A DNA stretch of 64,000 bases from Siphonodentalium dalli (taxonomy: Eukaryota > Mollusca > Scaphopoda > Gadilida > Siphonodentaliidae): NCBI GenBank assembly GCA_032622095.1, contig CP136061.1, positions 252,001-316,000 on the forward strand. Direction: 5' to 3'. Positions within the stretch are counted from its first letter, which is position 1, and every line of letters starts with the position of its first letter. Made by a program: the position numbers and the translations under genes. A model generated the notes under the pieces. It ran no database searches, was not told where the DNA came from, and worked only from the letters and a program-made list of their open reading frames with translations. This document shows, one piece after another, positions 50,302 to 64,000 of the stretch.

Positions 50302-52033
50302 TATACTTCCATGGTGTAACCAAGGAAGTATATTGTTTTTGTACTGGTGCCGTTTTCCGTTTATTTGGAAATACTCAGAAACTAAGGGCAGTAGGAACGC
50401 GAAATCTCTAGCGATTGTAGGCATCCACGGTCTACTAAGTTCAATGGTATCGGAAACTCGGCCGAATGGATTTTGACGGAGTTATGGCCCTTTTTCGATT
50501 ATTTTTCATTATTATTATTATTATACTCGACACTTTTACAACTCCCTAATATCTGAAAGTATAAGGAGTATGAATCTCAAATTTTGTACGTATGTTGGGG
50601 TCAAAGAGTTCTAACCTATCGACGTATAATGAATATTGTCCGCGTTTGCCCTGTGGAGTTATCTCCCTTTATTTGAAAAAATGTCATTTTATTATCTCGG
50701 AAATTATAAGGAGCAGAGCATCGAAAATTGGACTGTATGTACACCTCGGTATGCCCTACTGGCAACCGGCATCAAAACTTGTGTCCGCGCTTTCCCTGAA
50801 GAGTTACCGCCCATAAACAGGGGAACCTCTATTTTATTGTACTCTGTTGTTCTCCCGTATCATTCCAGATAACTGCATTTGGTTTTCATAGCCGTGATGA
50901 CCGTTCTCAGTTTAGTCCGAAAAAGAAATTTTAACAGAGTCGGACATATATTTTTACACTGATGTGGGGGGCAAAATTTTCTCAAAAATATTTTTTTGAT
51001 CGATATTCATCTATTTAAGTATATGCATTCCCTGAACGAAAACAAACCCAAACCAAGTAGGATTTTTGAAATTTGATAAGAATTGCAAGAGTTATAGGCC
51101 CTCAAATTTTGCAGTTTGGGACATGTGCTTGTGACCCTATCTCCTCCGAAGATGTCGAAGTTTGGATGTCAACTGATACACCAACGTGTGCGGACGAAAT
51201 AGTGCACGCGGTGGGCCAAATTTTGCCAGTGTCTGTTTATTATTGTGGGTATGGGGAGGGGTGGTCCGTGGTACCAATTTTTAATTCTTATCGGAATAAG
51301 ATGAAACTTAGAATTTAACATCTACAACACGACCCGATCTAGAAACTGAATTTTTTTTCGAAATTCCAGTGAAAACTGACAAAGTTAGGGGCCCTCAAAT
51401 TTTGCAATTTTGGGCCCATGTGCTTGATAACACATCTCCTCCGAAGATGTCGAACTTTGAATGTCATCTGATACGCCAATGTGTGTAGGCTGAAGAGAGC
51501 ACGCGGTGTGCCAAATATTGCCAGTGTCGGTTCAGTGTTGTGGGTCAGGGGAGGGGTGGTCCGAGGTACCAAAATTTATTTCGTCTCCGAATTATATGAA
51601 ACTTGGAATATAACATCTACCATACACGCTAATAACAAATCTGAAAACAGATCGTAAATCCGTTAAAAACTGGCGTAGATTTTGGAACTCAAAGTTTGAA
51701 TATGGGCCCATATTCTTTCCAATAACCAAAATGTTCTTCTTTTCCGAATCAGATGAAATTTATAATATGCAATCTCAGTAAGTAGCATATATCAAAACTG
51801 AAAACAATTTTTAAATCCATTGGAAAATCACGGAGTTATGGTCCTTCAAAAATTGCATTTTGGGCCTGGTGTGACAATTTCCCAATCCCGTCACCCAATT
51901 TCGAGGCAGGAGTGGGGTCAATTATAAACACTTGAGATCAACACACACATGTTAAGGACAGTACACAATCATCTTACTTCATATTTTCCATCCCTAAACT
52001 GCGAATTGTTCAGTTCATGATTCGCCCTATTAT
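50302..52033 (+). repeat. C unit 9 (1732 bp, long), most diverged
   Basis: I noted seven private substitutions: 50441, 50734, 51073-51074, 51238, 51331 and 51676. This is more than in any other C unit. Its neighbours are near consensus. Confidence 0.94.
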
Positions 52034-53765
52034 TATACTTCCATGGTGTAACCAAGGAAGTATATTGTTTTTGTACTGGTGCCGTTTTCCGTTTATTTGG
52101 AAATACTCAGAAACTAAGGGCAGTAGGAACGCGAAATCTCTAGCGATTGTAGGCATCCACGGTCTACTAAGTACAATGGTATCGGAAACTCGGCCGAATG
52201 GATTTTGACGGAGTTATGGCCCTTTTTCGATTATTTTTCATTATTATTATTATTATACTCGACACTTTTACAACTCCCTAATATCTGAAAGTATAAGGAG
52301 TATGAATCTCAAATTTTGTACGTATGTTGGGGTCAAAGAGTTCTAACCTATCGACGTATAATGAATATTGTCCGCGTTTGCCCTGTGGAGTTATCTCCCT
52401 TTATTTGAAAAAATGTCATTTTATTATCTCGGAAATTATAAGGAGCAGAGCATCGAAAATTGGACCGTATGTACACCTCGGTATGCCCTACTGGCAACCG
52501 GCATCAAAACTTGTGTCCGCGCTTTCCCTGAAGAGTTACCGCCCATAAACAGGGGAACCTCTATTTTATTGTACTCTGTTGTTCTCCCGTATCATTCCAG
52601 ATAACTGCATTTGGTTTTCATAGCCGTGATGACCGTTCTCAGTTTAGTCCGAAAAAGAAATTTTAACAGAGTCGGACATATATTTTTACACTGATGTGGG
52701 GGGCAAAATTTTCTCAAAAATATTTTTTTGATCGATATTCATCTATTTAAGTATATGCATTCCCTGAACGAAAACAAACCCAAACCAAGTAGGATTTTTG
52801 AAATCCGATAAGAATTGCAAGAGTTATAGGCCCTCAAATTTTGCAGTTTGGGACATGTGCTTGTGACCCTATCTCCTCCGAAGATGTCGAAGTTTGGATG
52901 TCAACTGATACACCAACGTGTGCGGACGAAATAGTGCACGCGGTGGGCCAAATTTTGCCAGTGTCTGTTCATTATTGTGGGTATGGGGAGGGGTGGTCCG
53001 TGGTACCAATTTTTAATTCTTATCGGAATAAGATGAAACTTAGAATTTAACATCTACAACACCACCCGATCTAGAAACTGAATTTTTTTTCGAAATTCCA
53101 GTGAAAACTGACAAAGTTAGGGGCCCTCAAATTTTGCAATTTTGGGCCCATGTGCTTGATAACACATCTCCTCCGAAGATGTCGAACTTTGAATGTCATC
53201 TGATACGCCAATGTGTGTAGGCTGAAGAGAGCACGCGGTGTGCCAAATATTGCCAGTGTCGGTTCAGTGTTGTGGGTCAGGGGAGGGGTGGTCCGAGGTA
53301 CCAAAATTTATTTCGTCTCCGAATTATATGAAACTTGGAATATAACATCTACCACTTGGAATATAACATCTACCATACACGCTAATAACAAATCTGAAAA
53401 CAGATCGTAAATCCGTTAAAAACTGGCGGAGATTTTGGAACTCAAAGTTTGAATATGGGCCCATATTCTTTCCAATAACCAAAATGTTCTTCTTTTCCGA
53501 ATCAGATGAAATTTATAATATGCAATCTCAGTAAGTAGCATATATCAAAACTGAAAACAATTTTTAAATCCATTGGAAAATCACGGAGTTATGGTCCTTC
53601 AAAAATTGCATTTTGGGCCTGGTGTGACAATTTCGAGGCAGGAGTGGGGTCAATTATAAACACTTGAGATCAACACACACATGTTAAGGACAGTACACAA
53701 TCATCTTACTTCATATTTTCCATCCCTAAACTGCGAATTGTTCAGTTCATGATTCGCCCTATTAT
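52034..53765 (+). repeat. C unit 10 (short form plus a 21-bp duplication)
   Basis: Lacks the 21-bp tail segment but has a separate exact 21-bp tandem duplication (53333-53353 and 53354-53374, starting ACTTGGAATA). Total length returns to 1732 bp. Confidence 0.95.
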
Positions 53766-55497
53766 TATACTTCCATGGTGTAACCAAGGAAGTATATTGT
53801 TTTTGTACTGGTGCCGTTTTCCGTTTATTTGGAAATACTCAGAAACTAAGGGCAGTAGGAACGCGAAATCTCTAGCGATTGTAGGCATCCACGGTCTACT
53901 AAGTACAATGGTATCGGAAACTCGGCCGAATGGATTTTGACGGAGTTATGGCCCTTTTTCGATTATTTTTCATTATTATTATTATTATACTCGACACTTT
54001 TACAACTCCCTAATATCTGAAAGTATAAGGAGTATGAATCTCAAATTTTGTACGTATGTTGGGGTCAAAGAGTTCTAACCTATCGACGTATAATGAATAT
54101 TGTCCGCGTTTGCCCTGTGGAGTTATCTCCCTTTATTTGAAAAAATGTCATTTTATTATCTCGGAAATTATAAGGAGCAGAGCATCGAAAATTGGACCGT
54201 ATGTACACCTCGGTATGCCCTACTGGCAACCGGCATCAAAACTTGTGTCCGCGCTTTCCCTGAAGAGTTACCGCCCATAAACAGGGGAACCTCTATTTTA
54301 TTGTACTCTGTTGTTCTCCCGTATCATTCCAGATAACTGCATTTGGTTTTCATAGCCGTGATGACCGTTCTCAGTTTAGTCCGAAAAAGAAATTTTAACA
54401 GAGTCGGACATATATTTTTACACTGATGTGGGGGGCAAAATTTTCTCAAAAATATTTTTTTGATCGATATTCATCTATTTAAGTATATGCATTCCCTGAA
54501 CGAAAACAAACCCAAACCAAGTAGGATTTTTGAAATCCGATAAGAATTGCAAGAGTTATAGGCCCTCAAATTTTGCAGTTTGGGACATGTGCTTGTGACC
54601 CTATCTCCTCCGAAGATGTCGAAGTTTGGATGTCAACTGATACACCAACGTGTGCGGACGAAATAGTGCACGCGGTGGGCCAAATTTTGCCAGTGTCTGT
54701 TCATTATTGTGGGTATGGGGAGGGGTGGTCCGTGGTACCAATTTTTAATTCTTATCGGAATAAGATGAAACTTAGAATTTAACATCTACAACACCACCCG
54801 ATCTAGAAACTGATTTTTTTTTCGAAATTCCAGTGAAAACTGACAAAGTTAGGGGCCCTCAAATTTTGCAATTTTGGGCCCATGTGCTTGATAACACATC
54901 TCCTCCGAAGATGTCGAACTTTGAATGTCATCTGATACGCCAATGTGTGTAGGCTGAAGAGAGCACGCGGTGTGCCAAATATTGCCAGTGTCGGTTCAGT
55001 GTTGTGGGTCAGGGGAGGGGTGGTCCGAGGTACCAAAATTTATTTCGTCTCCGAATTATATGAAACTTGGAATATAACATCTACCATACACGCTAATAAC
55101 AAATCTGAAAACAGATCGTAAATCCGTTAAAAACTGGCGGAGATTTTGGAACTCAAAGTTTGAATATGGGCCCATATTCTTTCCAATAACCAAAATGTTC
55201 TTCTTTTCCGAATCAGATGAAATTTATAATATGCAATCTCAGTAAGTAGCATATATCAAAACTGAAAACAATTTTTAAATCCATTGGAAAATCACGGAGT
55301 TATGGTCCTTCAAAAATTGCATTTTGGGCCTGGTGTGACAATTTCCCAATCCCGTCACCCAATTTCGAGGCAGGAGTGGGGTCAATTATAAACACTTGAG
55401 ATCAACACACACATGTTAAGGACAGTACACAATCATCTTACTTCATATTTTCCATCCCTAAACTGCGAATTGTTCAGTTCATGATTCGCCCTATTAT
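53766..55497 (+). repeat. C unit 11 (1732 bp, long)
   Basis: Has the GATTTTTTTTTCG variant of units 2 and 7. Confidence 0.95.
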
Positions 55498-57208
55498 TAT
55501 ACTTCCATGGTGTAACCAAGGAAGTATATTGTTTTTGTACTGGTGCCGTTTTCCGTTTATTTGGAAATACTCAGAAACTAAGGGCAGTAGGAACGCGAAA
55601 TCTCTAGCGATTGTAGGCATCCACGGTCTACTAAGTACAATGGTATCGGAAACTCGGCCGAATGGATTTTGACGGAGTTATGGCCCTTTTTCGATTATTT
55701 TTCATTATTATTATTATTATACTCGACACTTTTACAACTCCCTAATATCTGAAAGTATAAGGAGTATGAATCTCAAATTTTGTACGTATGTTGGGGTCAA
55801 AGAGTTCTAACCTATCGACGTATAATGAATATTGTCCGCGTTTGCCCTGTGGAGTTATCTCCCTTTATTTGAAAAAATGTCATTTTATTATCTCGGAAAT
55901 TATAAGGAGCAGAGCATCGAAAATTGGACCGTATGTACACCTCGGTATGCCCTACTGGCAACCGGCATCAAAACTTGTGTCCGCGCTTTCCCTGAAGAGT
56001 TACCGCCCATAAACAGGGGAACCTCTATTTTATTGTACTCTGTTGTTCTCCCGTATCATTCCAGATAACTGCATTTGGTTTTCATAGCCGTGATGACCGT
56101 TCTCAGTTTAGTCCGAAAAAGAAATTTTAACAGAGTCGGACATATATTTTTACACTGATGTGGGGGGCAAAATTTTCTCAAAAATATTTTTTTGATCGAT
56201 ATTCATCTATTTAAGTATATGCATTCCCTGAACGAAAACAAACCCAAACCAAGTAGGATTTTTGAAATCCGATAAGAATTGCAAGAGTTATAGGCCCTCA
56301 AATTTTGCAGTTTGGGACATGTGCTTGTGACCCTATCTCCTCCGAAGATGTCGAAGTTTGGATGTCAACTGATACACCAACGTGTGCGGACGAAATAGTG
56401 CACGCGGTGGGCCAAATTTTGCCAGTGTCTGTTCATTATTGTGGGTATGGGGAGGGGTGGTCCGTGGTACCAATTTTTAATTCTTATCGGAATAAGATGA
56501 AACTTAGAATTTAACATCTACAACACCACCCGATCTAGAAACTGAATTTTTTTTCGAAATTCCAGTGAAAACTGACAAAGTTAGGGGCCCTCAAATTTTG
56601 CAATTTTGGGCCCATGTGCTTGATAACACATCTCCTCCGAAGATGTCGAACTTTGAATGTCATCTGATACGCCAATGTGTGTAGGCTGAAGAGAGCACGC
56701 GGTGTGCCAAATATTGCCAGTGTCGGTTCAGTGTTGTGGGTCAGGGGAGGGGTGGTCCGAGGTACCAAAATTTATTTCGTCTCCGAATTATATGAAACTT
56801 GGAATATAACATCTACCATACACGCTAATAACAAATCTGAAAACAGATCGTAAATCCGTTAAAAACTGGCGGAGATTTTGGAACTCAAAGTTTGAATATG
56901 GGCCCATATTCTTTCCAATAACCAAAATGTTCTTCTTTTCCGAATCAGATGAAATTTATAATATGCAATCTCAGTAAGTAGCATATATCAAAACTGAAAA
57001 CAATTTTTAAATCCATTGGAAAATCACGGAGTTATGGTCCTTCAAAAATTGCATTTTGGGCCTGGTGTGACAATTTCGAGGCAGGAGTGGGGTCAATTAT
57101 AAACACTTGAGATCAACACACACATGTTAAGGACAGTACACAATCATCTTACTTCATATTTTCCATCCCTAAACTGCGAATTGTTCAGTTCATGATTCGC
57201 CCTATTAT
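55498..57208 (+). repeat. C unit 12 (1711 bp, short)
   Basis: An isolated short unit between long ones. Otherwise consensus-like. Confidence 0.95.
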
Positions 57209-58940
57209 TATACTTCCATGGTGTAACCAAGGAAGTATATTGTTTTTGTACTGGTGCCGTTTTCCGTTTATTTGGAAATACTCAGAAACTAAGGGCAGTA
57301 GGAACGCGAAATCTCTAGCGATTGTAGGCATCCACGGTCTACTAAGTACAATGGTATCGGAAACTCGGCCGAATGGATTTTGACGGAGTTATGGCCCTTT
57401 TTCGATTATTTTTCATTATTATTATTATTATACTCGACACTTTTACAACTCCCTAATATCTGAAAGTATAAGGAGTATGAATCTCAAATTTTGTACGTAT
57501 GTTGGGGTCAAAGAGTTCTAACCTATCGACGTATAATGAATATTGTCCGCGTTTGCCCTGTGGAGTTATCTCCCTTTATTTGAAAAAATGTCATTTTATT
57601 ATCTCGGAAATTATAAGGAGCAGAGCATCGAAAATTGGACCGTATGTACACCTCGGTATGCCCTACTGGCAACCGGCATCAAAACTTGTGTCCGCGCTTT
57701 CCCTGAAGAGTTACCGCCCATAAACAGGGGAACCTCTATTTTATTGTACTCTGTTGTTCTCCCGTATCATTCCAGATAACTGCATTTGGTTTTCATAGCC
57801 GTGATGACCGTTCTCAGTTTAGTCCGAAAAAGAAATTTTAACAGAGTCGGACATATATTTTTACACTGATGTGGGGGGCAAAATTTTCTCAAAAATATTT
57901 TTTTGATCGATATTCATCTATTTAAGTATATGCATTCCCTGAACGAAAACAAACCCAAACCAAGTAGGATTTTTGAAATCCGATAAGAATTGCAAGAGTT
58001 ATAGGCCCTCAAATTTTGCAGTTTGGGACATGTGCTTGTGACCCTATCTCCTCCGAAGATGTCGAAGTTTGGATGTCAACTGATACACCAACGTGTGCGG
58101 ACGAAATAGTGCACGCGGTGGGCCAAATTTTGCCAGTGTCTGTTCATTATTGTGGGTATGGGGAGGGGTGGTCCGTGGTACCAATTTTTAATTCTTATCG
58201 GAATAAGATGAAACTTAGAATTTAACATCTACAACACCACCCGATCTAGAAACTGAATTTTTTTTCGAAATTCCAGTGAAAACTGACAAAGTTAGGGGCC
58301 CTCAAATTTTGCAATTTTGGGCCCATGTGCTTGATAACACATCTCCTCCGAAGATGTCGAACTTTGAATGTCATCTGATACGCCAATGTGTGTAGGCTGA
58401 AGAGAGCACGCGGTGTGCCAAATATTGCCAGTGTCGGTTCAGTGTTGTGGGTCAGGGGAGGGGTGGTCCGAGGTACCAAAATTTATTTCGTCTCCGAATT
58501 ATATGAAACTTGGAATATAACATCTACCATACACGCTAATAACAAATCTGAAAACAGATCGTAAATCCGTTAAAAACTGGCGGAGATTTTGGAACTCAAA
58601 GTTTGAATATGGGCCCATATTCTTTCCAATAACCAAAATGTTCTTCTTTTCCGAATCAGATGAAATTTATAATATGCAATCTCAGTAAGTAGCATATATC
58701 AAAACTGAAAACAATTTTTAAATCCATTGGAAAATCACGGAGTTATGGTCCTTCAAAAATTGCATTTTGGGCCTGGTGTGACAATTTCCCAATCCCGTCA
58801 CCCAATTTCGAGGCAGGAGTGGGGTCAATTATAAACACTTGAGATCAACACACACATGTTAAGGACAGTACACAATCATCTTACTTCATATTTTCCATCC
58901 CTAAACTGCGAATTGTTCAGTTCATGATTCGCCCTATTAT
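57209..58940 (+). repeat. C unit 13 (1732 bp, long)
   Basis: Consensus-like long unit. Confidence 0.95.
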
Positions 58941-60672
58941 TATACTTCCATGGTGTAACCAAGGAAGTATATTGTTTTTGTACTGGTGCCGTTTTCCGTT
59001 TATTTGGAAATACTCAGAAACTAAGGGCAGTAGGAACGCGAAATCTCTAGCGATTGTAGGCATCCACGGTCTACTAAGTACAATGGTATCGGAAACTCGG
59101 CCGAATGGATTTTGACGGAGTTATGGCCCTTTTTCGATTATTTTTCATTATTATTATTATTATACTCGACACTTTTACAACTCCCTAATATCTGAAAGTA
59201 TAAGGAGTATGAATCTCAAATTTTGTACGTATGTTGGGGTCAAAGAGTTCTAACCTATCGACGTATAATGAATATTGTCCGCGTTTGCCCTGTGGAGTTA
59301 TCTCCCTTTATTTGAAAAAATGTCATTTTATTATCTCGGAAATTATAAGGAGCAGAGCATCGAAAATTGGACCGTATGTACACCTCGGTATGCCCTACTG
59401 GCAACCGGCATCAAAACTTGTGTCCGCGCTTTCCCTGAAGAGTTACCGCCCATAAACAGGGGAACCTCTATTTTATTGTACTCTGTTGTTCTCCCGTATC
59501 ATTCCAGATAACTGCATTTGGTTTTCATAGCCGTGATGACCGTTCTCAGTTTAGTCCGAAAAAGAAATTTTAACAGAGTCGGACATATATTTTTACACTG
59601 ATGTGGGGGGCAAAATTTTCTCAAAAATATTTTTTTGATCGATATTCATCTATTTAAGTATATGCATTCCCTGAACGAAAACAAACCCAAACCAAGTAGG
59701 ATTTTTGAAATCCGATAAGAATTGCAAGAGTTATAGGCCCTCAAATTTTGCAGTTTGGGACATGTGCTTGTGACCCTATCTCCTCCGAAGATGTCGAAGT
59801 TTGGATGTCAACTGATACACCAACGTGTGCGGACGAAATAGTGCACGCGGTGGGCCAAATTTTGCCAGTGTCTGTTCATTATTGTGGGTATGGGGAGGGG
59901 TGGTCCGTGGTACCAATTTTTAATTCTTATCGGAATAAGATGAAACTTAGAATTTAACATCTACAACACCACCCGATCTAGAAACTGAATTTTTTTTCGA
60001 AATTCCAGTGAAAACTGACAAAGTTAGGGGCCCTCAAATTTTGCAATTTTGGGCCCATGTGCTTGATAACACATCTCCTCCGAAGATGTCGAACTTTGAA
60101 TGTCATCTGATACGCCAATGTGTGTAGGCTGAAGAGAGCACGCGGTGTGCCAAATATTGCCAGTGTCGGTTCAGTGTTGTGGGTCAGGGGAGGGGTGGTC
60201 CGAGGTACCAAAATTTATTTCGTCTCCGAATTATATGAAACTTGGAATATAACATCTACCATACACGCTAATAACAAATCTGAAAACAGATCGTAAATCC
60301 GTTAAAAACTGGCGGAGATTTTGGAACTCAAAGTTTGAATATGGGCCCATATTCTTTCCAATAACCAAAATGTTCTTCTTTTCCGAATCAGATGAAATTT
60401 ATAATATGCAATCTCAGTAAGTAGCATATATCAAAACTGAAAACAATTTTTAAATCCATTGGAAAATCACGGAGTTATGGTCCTTCAAAAATTGCATTTT
60501 GGGCCTGGTGTGACAATTTCCCAATCCCGTCACCCAATTTCGAGGCAGGAGTGGGGTCAATTATAAACACTTGAGATCAACACACACATGTTAAGGACAG
60601 TACACAATCATCTTACTTCATATTTTCCATCCCTAAACTGCGAATTGTTCAGTTCATGATTCGCCCTATTAT
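58941..60672 (+). repeat. C unit 14 (1732 bp, long)
   Basis: Consensus-like. No difference from units 13, 15 and 16 was noticed, so these four look like the most recently homogenised block. Confidence 0.94.
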
Positions 60673-62404
60673 TATACTTCCATGGTGTAACCAAGGAAGT
60701 ATATTGTTTTTGTACTGGTGCCGTTTTCCGTTTATTTGGAAATACTCAGAAACTAAGGGCAGTAGGAACGCGAAATCTCTAGCGATTGTAGGCATCCACG
60801 GTCTACTAAGTACAATGGTATCGGAAACTCGGCCGAATGGATTTTGACGGAGTTATGGCCCTTTTTCGATTATTTTTCATTATTATTATTATTATACTCG
60901 ACACTTTTACAACTCCCTAATATCTGAAAGTATAAGGAGTATGAATCTCAAATTTTGTACGTATGTTGGGGTCAAAGAGTTCTAACCTATCGACGTATAA
61001 TGAATATTGTCCGCGTTTGCCCTGTGGAGTTATCTCCCTTTATTTGAAAAAATGTCATTTTATTATCTCGGAAATTATAAGGAGCAGAGCATCGAAAATT
61101 GGACCGTATGTACACCTCGGTATGCCCTACTGGCAACCGGCATCAAAACTTGTGTCCGCGCTTTCCCTGAAGAGTTACCGCCCATAAACAGGGGAACCTC
61201 TATTTTATTGTACTCTGTTGTTCTCCCGTATCATTCCAGATAACTGCATTTGGTTTTCATAGCCGTGATGACCGTTCTCAGTTTAGTCCGAAAAAGAAAT
61301 TTTAACAGAGTCGGACATATATTTTTACACTGATGTGGGGGGCAAAATTTTCTCAAAAATATTTTTTTGATCGATATTCATCTATTTAAGTATATGCATT
61401 CCCTGAACGAAAACAAACCCAAACCAAGTAGGATTTTTGAAATCCGATAAGAATTGCAAGAGTTATAGGCCCTCAAATTTTGCAGTTTGGGACATGTGCT
61501 TGTGACCCTATCTCCTCCGAAGATGTCGAAGTTTGGATGTCAACTGATACACCAACGTGTGCGGACGAAATAGTGCACGCGGTGGGCCAAATTTTGCCAG
61601 TGTCTGTTCATTATTGTGGGTATGGGGAGGGGTGGTCCGTGGTACCAATTTTTAATTCTTATCGGAATAAGATGAAACTTAGAATTTAACATCTACAACA
61701 CCACCCGATCTAGAAACTGAATTTTTTTTCGAAATTCCAGTGAAAACTGACAAAGTTAGGGGCCCTCAAATTTTGCAATTTTGGGCCCATGTGCTTGATA
61801 ACACATCTCCTCCGAAGATGTCGAACTTTGAATGTCATCTGATACGCCAATGTGTGTAGGCTGAAGAGAGCACGCGGTGTGCCAAATATTGCCAGTGTCG
61901 GTTCAGTGTTGTGGGTCAGGGGAGGGGTGGTCCGAGGTACCAAAATTTATTTCGTCTCCGAATTATATGAAACTTGGAATATAACATCTACCATACACGC
62001 TAATAACAAATCTGAAAACAGATCGTAAATCCGTTAAAAACTGGCGGAGATTTTGGAACTCAAAGTTTGAATATGGGCCCATATTCTTTCCAATAACCAA
62101 AATGTTCTTCTTTTCCGAATCAGATGAAATTTATAATATGCAATCTCAGTAAGTAGCATATATCAAAACTGAAAACAATTTTTAAATCCATTGGAAAATC
62201 ACGGAGTTATGGTCCTTCAAAAATTGCATTTTGGGCCTGGTGTGACAATTTCCCAATCCCGTCACCCAATTTCGAGGCAGGAGTGGGGTCAATTATAAAC
62301 ACTTGAGATCAACACACACATGTTAAGGACAGTACACAATCATCTTACTTCATATTTTCCATCCCTAAACTGCGAATTGTTCAGTTCATGATTCGCCCTA
62401 TTAT
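60673..62404 (+). repeat. C unit 15 (1732 bp, long)
   Basis: Consensus-like long unit. Confidence 0.95.
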
Positions 62405-64000
62405 TATACTTCCATGGTGTAACCAAGGAAGTATATTGTTTTTGTACTGGTGCCGTTTTCCGTTTATTTGGAAATACTCAGAAACTAAGGGCAGTAGGAA
62501 CGCGAAATCTCTAGCGATTGTAGGCATCCACGGTCTACTAAGTACAATGGTATCGGAAACTCGGCCGAATGGATTTTGACGGAGTTATGGCCCTTTTTCG
62601 ATTATTTTTCATTATTATTATTATTATACTCGACACTTTTACAACTCCCTAATATCTGAAAGTATAAGGAGTATGAATCTCAAATTTTGTACGTATGTTG
62701 GGGTCAAAGAGTTCTAACCTATCGACGTATAATGAATATTGTCCGCGTTTGCCCTGTGGAGTTATCTCCCTTTATTTGAAAAAATGTCATTTTATTATCT
62801 CGGAAATTATAAGGAGCAGAGCATCGAAAATTGGACCGTATGTACACCTCGGTATGCCCTACTGGCAACCGGCATCAAAACTTGTGTCCGCGCTTTCCCT
62901 GAAGAGTTACCGCCCATAAACAGGGGAACCTCTATTTTATTGTACTCTGTTGTTCTCCCGTATCATTCCAGATAACTGCATTTGGTTTTCATAGCCGTGA
63001 TGACCGTTCTCAGTTTAGTCCGAAAAAGAAATTTTAACAGAGTCGGACATATATTTTTACACTGATGTGGGGGGCAAAATTTTCTCAAAAATATTTTTTT
63101 GATCGATATTCATCTATTTAAGTATATGCATTCCCTGAACGAAAACAAACCCAAACCAAGTAGGATTTTTGAAATCCGATAAGAATTGCAAGAGTTATAG
63201 GCCCTCAAATTTTGCAGTTTGGGACATGTGCTTGTGACCCTATCTCCTCCGAAGATGTCGAAGTTTGGATGTCAACTGATACACCAACGTGTGCGGACGA
63301 AATAGTGCACGCGGTGGGCCAAATTTTGCCAGTGTCTGTTCATTATTGTGGGTATGGGGAGGGGTGGTCCGTGGTACCAATTTTTAATTCTTATCGGAAT
63401 AAGATGAAACTTAGAATTTAACATCTACAACACCACCCGATCTAGAAACTGAATTTTTTTTCGAAATTCCAGTGAAAACTGACAAAGTTAGGGGCCCTCA
63501 AATTTTGCAATTTTGGGCCCATGTGCTTGATAACACATCTCCTCCGAAGATGTCGAACTTTGAATGTCATCTGATACGCCAATGTGTGTAGGCTGAAGAG
63601 AGCACGCGGTGTGCCAAATATTGCCAGTGTCGGTTCAGTGTTGTGGGTCAGGGGAGGGGTGGTCCGAGGTACCAAAATTTATTTCGTCTCCGAATTATAT
63701 GAAACTTGGAATATAACATCTACCATACACGCTAATAACAAATCTGAAAACAGATCGTAAATCCGTTAAAAACTGGCGGAGATTTTGGAACTCAAAGTTT
63801 GAATATGGGCCCATATTCTTTCCAATAACCAAAATGTTCTTCTTTTCCGAATCAGATGAAATTTATAATATGCAATCTCAGTAAGTAGCATATATCAAAA
63901 CTGAAAACAATTTTTAAATCCATTGGAAAATCACGGAGTTATGGTCCTTCAAAAATTGCATTTTGGGCCTGGTGTGACAATTTCCCAATCCCGTCACCCA
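62405..64000 (+). repeat. C unit 16, cut by window end (1596 bp seen)
   Basis: Complete up to the tail. The 21-bp segment characteristic of the long form is visible at the last bases, so it is a long unit. Confidence 0.94.

Larger units (their letters stand above)
36552..64000 (+). repeat. Family C satellite array (1711/1732-bp units)
   Basis: Fifteen whole units and one cut by the window end, all head to tail. Two length classes differ by a 21-bp segment between 7-base direct repeats CAATTTC (38126-38132 and 38147-38153 in unit 1). Order of long (L) and short (S): L S S S S S L L L S L S L L L L, where the tenth unit is S but has a 21-bp duplication elsewhere. Units differ by only a few bases. 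No frame exceeds about 90 codons, and frames overlap on both strands. The array continues beyond the window. Confidence 0.96.

Noticed and set aside
1-64000. Hammerhead ribozyme, known from some animal tandem repeats
   Set aside because: I looked for the CTGATGA core on both strands and saw only near misses (ACTGATGCTA in A, CACTGATGTGG in C) without the GAAA partner in place. This was a reading by eye, not a structural search.
1-64000. CENP-B box as a sign of a centromeric satellite
   Set aside because: The best candidate region (CGAATCGGGG in A and B) does not fit TTCGNNNNANNCGGG. Centromere identity cannot be judged from the sequence alone.
1-64000. CRISPR array or prokaryotic operon
   Set aside because: Repeat units are 1.2-1.7 kb with no short repeat/spacer pattern, no coding genes and eukaryotic-type transposon relics.

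Overview
The window is eukaryotic, satellite-rich, non-coding DNA. About 83% of it is long-period head-to-tail tandem repeat and the rest is three copies of one spacer that carries small transposon relics. I found no protein-coding gene, rRNA or tRNA that I can support. The AT-rich composition, the stop-ridden short ORFs on both strands, the MITE-like elements and motifs of the type GAGTTATGGCCCTT point to an animal. From memory such motifs are typical of molluscs or other lophotrochozoans, but the lineage call is inference.

Layout. (1) 1-2819: satellite family A, 1242-bp units, plus a 62-bp head fragment. (2) 2820-9696: family B, a diverged relative of A with 1246-bp units, five whole and one cut. 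(3) 9697-13406: spacer copy 1. (4) 13407-27720: a second copy of the same A-B-spacer block. The higher-order period is 14,314 bp, and from about position 967 onward I see no difference between the two copies. (5) 27721-36551: a third, altered block with A units, no B array, one diverged A-like unit and a spacer lacking about 520 bp and carrying more than a dozen substitutions. (6) 36552-64000: family C, 1711- or 1732-bp units, fifteen whole and one cut by the window end.

The three families look different but share one grammar. Each unit begins with a hairpin whose outer stem is ATACTTCC/GGAAGTAT followed by ATTGTT. Then come one (A/B) or three (C) copies of a ~128-bp head module ending in GAGTTATGGCCC-like text, two or more ~293-303-bp modules, and a tail with GTCACC-AATTTCGAGGCA. 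The inner part of the hairpin differs between A and C but stays complementary, so the structure rather than the sequence seems to be kept.

The spacer contains a 507-bp hAT-like element with a C19 tract, flanked by GGTATAC repeats, and a 170-bp Tc1/mariner-like MITE flanked by TA. Its right end is an 8-bp-stem hairpin, seven bases, then CTAG, followed by T. That same end abuts family A in two places and family C in a third, each time where the intact array reads A|T. This is what a Helitron 3' terminus looks like. The best candidate for an undescribed system is therefore a satellite superfamily with hairpin-headed units, linked to (and perhaps spread or amplified with) a Helitron-like rolling-circle element. 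The 5' end of that element was not identified and no transposase gene lies in the window.
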